From Metellina segmentata (taxonomy: Eukaryota; Arthropoda; Arachnida; Araneae; Tetragnathidae), in the NCBI GenBank assembly GCA_947359465.1, contig OX375873.1:40148437-40212436 (forward strand): 64,000 nt of DNA, read 5' to 3'. The translations under genes were made by a program, and so were the position numbers. Within the stretch, counting starts at the first letter, position 1; every line of letters starts with the position of its first letter. The notes below the pieces were generated by a model that searched no databases, was not told the origin of the DNA, and saw only the letters and a program-made list of their open reading frames with translations. Shown here in pieces: positions 55,555 to 64,000 of the stretch.

Positions 55555-58015
55555 GTACTTTTGAAAGAAAAATATCGGAATCAGACACTATTCCGAGAAA
55601 TGTAGCGCAGAAGGACGATTATAGAAGTACAAACATCGTACTCGAAGACAATAATTCTGCTGACTGTTTTGAGACACCTACAGAAATCACTTTCATTAAA
55701 ATATCAAGTGACAATCAAACTACGTCACCAATTATGTCACAACAATCAGTAATAACAGAACAGGTGAATCATGGTAACGAATATTCTCCATCCACAGAAG
55801 AAACTCAAATATCTGATGAAATCCACATATCTGTTCCTTTGAATCTACAAGAGTTGACGTCAGATGTGCGGAGAGGTCACATAAAAATTGTTTTACCTGA
55901 AACAAAGCAAGCATGCGACGACACTCTTTTAGAGCCATTTAGTGCACTAGAATCCAGAGTGGGATCAGTAGAGAATCACGAAGCTAAACATTCACCGATA
56001 TTTTCTGAAATAACTACCAGTCAAATATCTGACGAGATTCCTAATATTTCAAATCCTTCCATTCATGTAACAGAAAACTTATGTAAAGAAGGAACGTTTT
56101 ACAGGAATTCTGATTTAAAGTTTTACAAGGGTAGCGATTTACATTTGACATTTGATATAAGGAACAAATTTAAAGCACCGCGCAGTGTTAGTTCTTACAA
56201 TAGGTAAGTTTTGTAATAAAAATAAAATACTTGGCTGAATTTAAGTTTTTAGACAAATATAACCGATTTAAAACCCATAAGTATTTTTATAAATAAGCAA
56301 ATTGTGTTAACTTATTGTTTATTCAATTGTTATTAAAATCATCATAGTTCATCCAACTTTTTTTTTTTTTTTTTTTTTTTAGCCGACCAACCGGTATAGT
56401 GGTTAAGGTGTTAGCCTCTAGATCGGAAGGTTCCTGGTTCGAATCCGGGTCCGGGCATGGATGTTTGTATGGTGTAGAGGCGGCTGGTGCACCTTAAATC
56501 TGTCGTGACCGAAAGTCCTCACGTTGGGTTGGCGTGGAAGTTTGGAGAGTAGGGTGCCAGCTCAGGTGTTGCTTCGTCATCTGACCGTGGTTCAAAATTA
56601 CGAGGGGTTGTCCTCGAATCTTTCCCTTAAGGGACTGATTCCGGACCGTCGTCAATGGCCCGTTGTGTCGCTCTAGTACGACGTTAACTAAAATTACCAT
56701 TACCAACTTTTTTTAAACAGAGTATCTGGGCTATAGGTATCCAAGAATAAAACTCAGTATTTAACAGATTTTAAAATGCTTTGTTAATATAGAGTAACTT
56801 CATTTTTTGCTTTTTAAACGTTATAAAAGTTAGTTGGTGGACACCTTTTGTAGCTTGAGTGATGTCAAGCGGTGCTCGAACTATTACCTAGTGTTTTCCA
56901 GCAAGTCGCACCCCGGCAAGAAAAGTGATACAAGTCAAAAAACAAAAATTTTGATGTTATGTCATTGAAAAATATGAATGAGGTGCCCCAGTGTGTTAAT
57001 TTACTATTCCATACAATATAATAGAAGTTACCGCCATAAACACTTACCTAAAATTTAAAAGAAGCTTGTTCAATATCAGTTTTATAACACCCTTTTAGTT
57101 GATGTTTCTCAAATTCTGCAATTTTGAGATGTGTAACTTTTCTTGCCGGGGTGCGATATGATCTTTAAAATTGAGCTACTGATTCAACGACACGCTCACT
57201 GTTTTAAATAGTCCGAATCTTGAACTTTTCTCTTCTTCATTTCATAACTTCTATTAAAGCCATTTGCAAAAAAGTCCTCAAGAAGTCAAATCCAGAGATC
57301 TAGGGAGTCTTCTTTGATCCAAAGATCCAGAAAAGTATCGTTCAGAAGCGTGCAGTGAAGAAGCTCTTGCATTTGTGAACGTGACAAAACAAAACATTCT
57401 AGAGATATTTTCATGTCGACTGAGCTTTAGATTGAGAATAAAAAATGAATGATTCTAACATAATCCGTTATTTATGGAATACCTATAGCATGATTTTTCA
57501 ACTACGTTGCAATACGTTTTATAAAGTAGACTAAAATTAGTTTATTCAAGTGAGTCAAATGTTTTATTTCTATACTTGTGGCATTCGCCAATATATCTTT
57601 TATTCTAAGTGCATTCTGCTTTACAGTTCTTGGGTTCCTGGCAATGTTTTCTTGGGATATTTTGTATGATCTTTTATCATTATAATCATATTCACATTCC
57701 TTTTCTAGTTTTATTCCTCATTTAAAATGAACTTGCTTCTTTTGCAGCTCTAGAAGAATCAAGACACCGCCGATCCCAATGTCACGGACATCAGACACAA
57801 AAGAGTGTTTGTACATTCTTTTCTTGTTGATTTTAGGAGTTTTAGCTTTCGGAGTGTTTTACTTTATACAAGCTTTTAAACCCAAGTCAAATACAGCAGC
57901 TGCAATCGGGAGCGTGAGCGGAGGGGTCATTCTGCTTATTCTGTTTTGCTGTATGTATAATATTGTGAAAAAAGACGGCCCTTACTGCATGCAGAACCTT
58001 ACAACGAATGTTTGA
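55555..58015 (+). CDS. Unrecognised two-helix membrane protein gene 2 (last two exons)
   Basis: The exon at 55555-56203 follows CTATTTTTCCAG and ends AATAG/GTAAGT. The exon at 57748-58015 follows CTTCTTTTGCAG and ends at TGA. Two bases plus one base make a Ser codon at the junction. The partial protein is about 304 residues. Its first ~215 residues are Ser/Thr/Glu-rich and probably disordered, with short recurring SQISDEI-like strings. The second exon starts with SRRIKTPPIPMSRTSD and then gives two helices (YILFLLILGVLAFGVFYF and SGGVILLILFCCMYNIV). AATAAA at 58047-58052 ends it. Exon phases and domain order equal those of the gene at 32621-34404. The intron holds a SINE and a MITE. Function unknown. 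Confidence 0.75.
56381..56700 (+). mobile_element. SINE type A in intron of two-helix gene 2
   Basis: Nearly full length with a small deletion after ATGTTTGT. CCAACTTTTTTT flanks both sides (the left copy expanded into a long T-run). Confidence 0.92.
56906..57156. mobile_element. MITE, copy 2
   Basis: Starts TCGCACCCCGGCAAGAAAAG and ends with its complement CTTTTCTTGCCGGGGTGCGA. About 251 bp, alignable along its whole length with 18740-18995. Confidence 0.88.
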
Positions 58016-58046
58016 CTGAACGTTTGTGGAAAACATTTGACGTGAT

Positions 58047-58052
58047 AATAAA
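58047..58052 (+). terminator. Polyadenylation signal of two-helix gene 2
   Basis: AATAAA lies 32 bases after the TGA stop. Confidence 0.6.
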
Positions 58053-58527
58053 TTGTTTTTATTCAATTGAAATTCACTATTTATTTACCGTAGACAAAGG
58101 CGTTTGAAAGGAAGGGTAACAGCAGTTATGTATATCCTGACCTTTTCTTTAATTTTGAGACAAAAGTGTCTTTTTAGAAAAATTCTTTTTATGAAAACAA
58201 ATTATATTATTTTAGTAATATGTAGCAATATATTGTTTAAAAAATTTCAATGTACACCACAAAATACTTTGTTCGTGGCTTTATTCCAAAGAGTTAGAGA
58301 AACAAATTCTATAATTTGGGAAGTCAACACTGTTGTAGCCCCTCAGTCAATTCTTTGTAAGTAGGAAACCCATAACAAACGACTGGTACGACCAGGGCCA
58401 ATCTTAAGGTGTAAGCTACTCACCTACAAACCTGTCTTTAATAAAGCCGAAAGTTCAGCTACTCGTCAAAATTTTTTGAATTTTTATCGTAACGCTCCAC
58501 AATAAGCTAAAGTAAGTAATTCATTTA
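58053..58527. other. Unassigned sequence
   Basis: An 86-codon plus-strand ORF (58104-58364) shows no known domain. Confidence 0.4.
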
Positions 58528-59490
58528 CGTCGCACTGATGATCCAAGGACAACGCCTCGTGATTTTGAACGACGGTCAGATGATAACACCTCAGCTGGAA
58601 ACACACTCTCCAAACTTTCACACCACGTCATTGTGAGGACATTTCGCTCCCTCCTTTCAACAACGTCAAATCTCGAAAAACGTGATTTTTCAGGAGAGTG
58701 ATTTTAAAGTTCAAAAGTAGATTTAAATGTTTGAAAAATAAATATTACCTTTGCTCTCTTGCGGCTAATTTTTGAGAGGTGAGATATGACGATTTTGCAG
58801 GGATATACTACTCTTTCAAGGCATTCTAAAAACAGGCATAACTAAAAACTGCCGATTTTTGAGACATGACGTTAGTGTTGTTGTTGTTTCTTATGCCTAC
58901 ACTGGCAGACCAGAGGAGTTCCAGGCCCGTCGAAGACGGCAAGAGGCGAGGGGGGTGCGCCTTCCATGTTATTGAACCCCATTGGGAGGAAGTCCGACTT
59001 TGCTCGACATACATGACACATCCGTTTTACAGGAAGGTCCCTTTCATACATCCATGCTCTCACACATATCGTAATTTAGATCCCAATCAGAGGCCGATAA
59101 CCCTCAGAGGTATTGATTTGGTATGGGAACATGGGGGACATTGTGACCACGACCTATTTAACGTGCCCCAGTCACCATTAGTGAACACGACGGTCTTTAG
59201 CCAGGTCGAAGCGCCGATCTCGCAATCATCAGAATTGGAGGCTCCGCCGAGGACAGAACCCACAACCCTTCTGATGCGAGCCCGACGCTCTACTGACTGA
59301 GCTACCGCGGCTCATGACGTTAGTGAAAAGAATGAGCGATTTGAGGTTACGACAGATTTTAACTTGCACCCTCTTCCCCAGCCTTTACTTACACAACGGT
59401 CTTTGGAGTTTCTGGACCGAGTTTCGAATTCGCAACCCTCCAGTTGCTAATTCGTTGCACTTCCAACTGGACTACTATAATTCACAGCAA
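58528..59490 (-). mobile_element. SINE type B split by an insertion
   Basis: Core at 58528-58645 and head at about 59337-59490 (B box region TTTCGAATTCGCAACCC) look like one minus-strand SINE. The ~690 bp between them include the type D SINE. Confidence 0.55.
58878..59312 (-). mobile_element. SINE type D with 13-bp TSD and (CAA)n tail
   Basis: CATGACGTTAGTG lies at 58865-58877 and 59313-59325. On the minus strand the head GCCGCGGTAGCTCAGTCAGT with a B box GGGTTCTGTCC is clearly tRNA-derived. The body is unrelated to the A/B/C core, and the 3' end is a short CAA repeat. Confidence 0.9.
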
Positions 59491-61055
59491 GCCAAGAGGC
59501 GGAGCTAGATTTTTTAGACGAAATGAATGATGCTGATGCCACCCTTCATCCGAAATAAATATTACATATTAAAATGTGAAAATAGTACAGTATAAATTGA
59601 TTCTATTTTCCTATTTAGTCCCATATAACTTTCAATTAACTTATCATATTCGCATTACTAATCATCGATTATAATTAACTGTGCTTTAGTAATTACTTTT
59701 AATATAATTTCTAATTCCGATACTCTACGTTTGCTGAGACGAATTTACATTCACCTGACCTTATCGTTTGGCGCAGCATGAACAAAAGTGTCTTTTGTGC
59801 CATAAAACACCAACCAATCAATTCACATGACTTTGAACAACTGGACGCAGCGATTTCAACTAATGTGTTAATTTTTGCTTCTATTTGAAAAAGAAAATTC
59901 AGCATAGTAAGTATTTAATGGACAATCGGCACATCGTATTTTTTCTGTTGAAAACCTGTTTACAAATGAAGTTTACTTTTAAATAGTAGATGAACGTTTG
60001 AAAGAGCACAATATCAAAATTTCGATATTGTCAATGGTGAAATCTGCTATAATGCTCACAATTTACATAACTACGAACATGATACAGAATTTATCATTCA
60101 GCTCGGTGACGAATTAGCTAGCAAATCAATTGCACTAGGCGAGTCTTTTTTTGAATAGAATGTTTTAATGCAGAGCGTAATGTAAAAAATTGTGAGTTTA
60201 TAGAAATTTCCCTTATGCCAAAACATTTATTTTTGTAGTTCCTTTTTTAATAGTAAACGTGTAGCGCAATTATTTAGTAAGCATTTCGACAATGCCACTA
60301 TTTACCAGTTTCTCATGCAGGCAACGCATCACATTTAGAAAGTAAAACAGATTTTACCACATTGCTAATATAAAAAAAACTGTTTTAATTGAATTACTTA
60401 TTTTAAATATGTTTATAGAGTTATGGAAAAGTAATATATTTTTTATCTTGCATAATTTTCATTACCGTACATTTTAAATCAAATTCTACTTTACAGTGCG
60501 AATGCATTTTTAATGTTACTAATAAGTACCATTCTTGCACCTGTGGGTTTAAATTTCTACGTCCATTAACAACAGTGACACTATTTGGATGATTGATAAA
60601 CAAAGTGACTGTAACTCGAATATTAGATAGAAGTAATTAAGAACGTCCTGTAACTGACTCGTCCCTTCAAATTCCAATTCGGCCCTGAAAAGGAGCCCCA
60701 GGCCAGTCAGATAAGCAAAAAGCTTAACAGGTTTCTCCCTGTGGACATTTCCTCTTCCAAATTTTTATTATTTTCTATGCTGTTTATATAAATAGATTTC
60801 ATTTTCTTTGGGACTATTGTGTACAATGTTTATCATGCTATATAAACTTACAGCTACAATGAAAACGACCTAATGATCCCTACATCAGTAACTAAACGAA
60901 TAAAACTGATCTGAAGTCAGACTAGAAGACTAAAGAACATATTTAGAAAGCATTTTTACAATTGAAACAAGGTTTGATGCTTCCTGGGACTCTTATACAC
61001 CTCCTGGGACTCTTATACACCTTCCCTTCAGCTATACTACTAATCAAGCCCTTAT
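59491..61055. other. Unassigned sequence
   Basis: AT-rich. A 19-20-bp duplication (CTGGGACTCTTATACACCT) occurs near 60984 and 61003. Confidence 0.4.
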
Positions 61056-61059
61056 TTGT

Positions 61060-61220
61060 CACCAATTGTTTTATTGGATGATCTCCAGAAACGAATTTCT
61101 GATAATCCAGTACAGTGGATCCCTAAATGCAGAATTGTTAAACGTGGGCTGTCCCGCAGAATGTATCAATGCCCTGTTTTTCAACCCACCCCTTTCCAGC
61201 TGATCAAAAATGGTTTAGAG
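61060..61220 (+). pseudogene. Exon-like fragment, perhaps dynein heavy-chain C-terminal (very uncertain)
   Basis: The frame reads PVQWIPK, about ten residues later YQCPVF. Spacing of PVxW..P and YxCPVY is typical of the C-terminal end of axonemal dynein heavy chains. The similarity is short, the rest does not follow the family, and no splice partner is visible. Confidence 0.18.
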
Positions 61221-61311
61221 CCCTTAGTATCCCTTGAATGTTTTTCGAATATTCTAATACAAAGAACAAAACATACCAGATTTATGAGCACTTCTCATTC
61301 TATTACATAGG

Positions 61312-61777
61312 CCGCGGTAGCCTGGTGGATAGGCAACCGGAGGGTAGCGAATTAAAAACTCGATTCAAAACTCTTATACGTCGGGTCTGGAGCACGATAA
61401 ATTTGTTGTGGCATCAAATGTTCTATAGTTGGTGTGGAAGTTTGAAGAGTGGGGTATGAGCTCAGATGTTGTCTTCGTCGTCTGGCCCTGGTTCAAAACT
61501 ACGAGCCGCTGTCCTAGGTATCTTTTAATTAGCGTAGCATTGGACCAACACAACAAGCTATTGACGACGGTCCGGGACCAATCCCCAAGTAAAAGATACG
61601 AGGAGGACACCACGTAATTTTCAACCACAGTCAGATGACGAGGCAACACCTCAGCTGGCATACCACTCTCCAAGCTTTCACACCCCAACAACGTGAGTAC
61701 GTTGTTCTTGCATTAAAAATTGATCTCAAACTGTCAGGAATAGTCCGTGTTGCTCCAGTGAGACGTTAATTAACCAT
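61312..61777. mobile_element. SINE type B (+) interrupted by inverted SINE core (-)
   Basis: Plus-strand type B head and core (61312-61525) are broken by a minus-strand core piece (61527-61705). The plus-strand tail resumes at 61706-61777. Confidence 0.75.
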
Positions 61778-61866
61778 ATAAACGAACTTAAATCCTAATA
61801 AGTTTTTGGTGTTTTGATTATGTACAAGGCAGCAGTCACTATAGTAAAATGTTTTGAAGAACTCAC

Positions 61867-62037
61867 GATTCCATAGAAAATAACGATGTACTCGGTGTTA
61901 GTGCAGCGCTTCACTTTCTCGCCGGTAGGCAGTTCTGTTATCGATTTAATAGTGGGTAAATCCTGAACTGAAGCATGACGATTAATGTGGTGCTGAGAGC
62001 TGAATAGTACCGGCCGATAGTAATGAATTTTCAACAT
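61867..62037 (-). CDS. Possible first coding exon of an unknown gene (weak)
   Basis: ATG at 62037 opens 57 codons (MLKIHYYRPVLFSSQHH..., LPTGEKVKRCTNTEYIVIFY) ending exactly at a GTGAGT donor in phase 0. Composition is less AT-biased than the flanks. No second exon was found, so it may be an orphan or chance. Confidence 0.28.
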
Positions 62038-62811
62038 TAGTGGTCTTTCGACTTTTCGGCATTGGAACTCTTATAATTGGTGTAACTAATTCCAATTTTT
62101 CATATCATCAACTAATAACGAAAACCAATTAATAAAATTTTAAATTTTGATTACAGTATAATCATTACAATTCCACTGAATTACATCGAAAATGCAACAC
62201 ATTGAACGAAGAGATATCAAAGCCATTATTTATTGTACAAGTAACATAAGACACAAGGGGTGAAATGAAAAGAAACTACAGCTCCATTCGACTTGCTGAA
62301 GGCGAAGAAATCATTATGCTGTGTAGGCGCACATGGCGACAGTAACTTAAATTTATAAATATAGTAGAGGGAATGCTGATTAATGAATTAAATTTATTAA
62401 ATAAATGGAATATACAAGAAATTTCAAGGTACAAATTAATTCGAATTTTAATATATTTGAAGTTTAAAATCTTTTACATTCAATTTGGTAGTCAGTCCGC
62501 CCTAGAATATGAAATCAAATCAAACTTCTAATTTCAACTTGGGAGAGTACATTTTGTTGCTACTTTATAAGTATAGCTTCGGGTCAGATAAACAGTAACT
62601 ATGTTTATTTTTAGTCTGAAAATGCGGTTGAGCATGTGTTAACGTATTTAACTGCCATATTTAAACAACAATTTGTATTTAGTGTAATTAAAATGTTGGA
62701 AGTCTCTTTTGATTATATGAAAAAATGGTTGCTGCGATTTGAAGTATTGACGTCAAAGTATGATGAGAATCCTTTTGCAAAAGAAATATTTGCATAAAAC
62801 CGTCTTCTTTT
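62038..62811. other. Unassigned sequence
   Basis: AT-rich; nothing recognised. Confidence 0.4.
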
Positions 62812-63243
62812 ATTAGGGTGTTTTTCGTGGTATGATCTGGGACCTTTTCATGTTGTTCCTGGTCAATTGAACGCCGACGCCGGCATGAACATTTTGGACA
62901 ATCCGGTTATTCCTAAGCTCTGGCAATTTTATGGAAGGGACGAATGTTACTTCCAGGATGACCACGCTCCATGGCATGTTGTAGCCTTTGTCAAGCAGTG
63001 GTATCGAGATATGGATGTAAAACGTCTTCCCTGGCTTGCTAAGAGTCCCGACCGTAACCCCATAGAACATTTGTGGGACGAGTTAGAGCGACACTTACGG
63101 ACCAGGGAACCACGTGCGAAATCTACAGCTGAACTGGCGACATTTTTTCAGTAGGAATGGACACAAATAGTCATAGGTGTGTATAGAAACCTTTTTGAAA
63201 GTATAACCAGAAGGGTTGCTAGTGTAATTGCAGCAAGTCGGGG
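62812..63243 (+). pseudogene. Tc1-like transposase, C-terminal remnant
   Basis: The frame from 62867 contains the catalytic Asp in CYFQDDHAPWH and the Glu in SPDRNPIEHLWDELE, 34 residues apart (DD34E). WYRDMDVKRLPW lies between. An in-frame TAG at 63152 interrupts the expected end, which continues as RVASVIAAS. The N-terminal DNA-binding domain, the first Asp and the inverted repeats are not found. Confidence 0.85.
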
Positions 63244-64000
63244 CTATGTATGCAGCAGCCCTATGTATGCATTATTTCCCTTATACCATCACAGCTTGCT
63301 GTCCGGTCCATTTTTGTAGGGTAGTGTAAATAAACCAGTAACAATGTCCACGTGATCCCTTTCTTTTTCTCTCTTCCGGCAATTGTACTCTCAGCAAGAT
63401 TGAACCCTTTTTCATGACTGCAAAAACGACATGTGTCTTGTCTGTCTGTCACACCTATGGAAATACCAAAGAGGATGTTCCTCGAAATCTATGTGACACC
63501 GGATCCTAAGTCGTTTCTGTTGGTTGCTTCTGTGGCTTCACGCTGTCTAAAAGGGAATCTATATTCATAGTGAATTATGGTCATCCGAATGCAGACTGAC
63601 AGTCAAAGTCTTTTACCATCCTGAAGACGCATAGTCTATGGGAAGAGATAAAAGAATCTTTTCGAGCAAGCCCTTCAAAAAGCAACCCCTTCAGCCCGAG
63701 GCAAAGAGGGAAGATGGGAAAGCCGATCTGAGAGAATTGTCCACCAGGTGACAGCAAGGAAGCGAATAAGTTTCGTCGAGTTTAGAGTCCTTACTTTTGT
63801 GTCATTCTCGTGGGGTGGATCGTTAATAACACGTTCTGTGAGACGTCGGAAGAATAAGTTTGTGGGGGGGGGGGCGTAGAACAGCCCTTGGGCTTGCTAT
63901 CTCCTTCTGAATGGTGTTGGAACTGAACAAATGTAGTTTGGACAGAACTATATATACAGTAAAGGTTGGACACATGGGGAAGTCCCTTTATAGATGGTTG
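63244..64000. other. Unassigned sequence to the window end
   Basis: Base composition is more even than elsewhere, with a G-run near 63863. No ORF of note. Confidence 0.4.

Noticed and set aside
58866..59300. 144-codon ORF with signal-peptide-like start
   Set aside because: It lies wholly on the antisense strand of a SINE with its own target duplication.
61060..61220. A dynein heavy-chain gene
   Set aside because: Only a short spaced motif supports it; family blocks before and after are absent. Listed as a very weak fragment only.
62813..63070. 85-codon minus-strand ORF
   Set aside because: It is the shadow of the Tc1 transposase remnant on the opposite strand.

Overview
The window is AT-rich, intron-containing eukaryotic DNA, most likely from an arthropod. 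I lean towards an araneid-type spider because of the mix of tRNA-derived SINEs, RNase H LINEs, Mutator-like/TTAA transposons and a Gmr1-like LTR element. That assignment is inference, since I could search no database. There is no bacterial operon, rRNA, CRISPR array or bona fide tRNA gene. Most of the sequence is transposable elements in introns and between genes.

Host genes. (1) Seven consecutive coding exons on the minus strand between 19575 and 6829 encode the N-terminal OB-fold and zinc-ribbon part of the DNA helicase MCM9. Splice sites and codon phases agree at every junction, and the helicase core must lie beyond the left edge. (2) Two plus-strand genes, 32621-34404 and 55555-58015, share one layout: a disordered penultimate exon, a phase-2 junction, and a short terminal exon coding for two membrane helices. 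They look like diverged paralogues of an unrecognised family. A few isolated exon-like ORFs (61867-62037 minus, 50346-50527 plus, 61060-61220 plus) are weak candidates.

Region by region. 1-473: a 78-bp minisatellite and unassigned sequence. 474-6336: a complete LTR retrotransposon with a 4-bp target duplication. It has a 77-bp tandem array in its leader, a gag-protease ORF, and integrase upstream of a deleted reverse transcriptase (PR-INT-RT-RH order). 6829-19575: MCM9 exons, with a hAT-like element, a GNA-loop DNA hairpin cluster, a CR1-type LINE fragment and a MITE in the introns. 19.8-30 kb: a TTAA transposon with Mutator-like transposase remnants, SINEs and a fold-back element. 31.5-34.4 kb: a second hAT-like copy ending 38 bp before a splice acceptor of the first two-helix gene. 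35.5-36.9 kb: a second TTAA element. 39.0-41.7 kb: an RNase H-bearing LINE split by a DD41D mariner-like element. 41.7-53.1 kb: a dense SINE hotspot with nested copies. 53.8-58.0 kb: an RNase H LINE remnant and the second two-helix gene. 58.5-64 kb: another SINE family, nested SINEs and a Tc1 transposase remnant.

The observations I rate highest are the cluster of perfect hairpins closed by GNA triloops in an MCM9 intron (14941-15165), the modular SINE superfamily whose different 5' heads share one 3' core, the retrotransposon with integrase before RT plus a leader repeat array, and the paired two-helix membrane genes.
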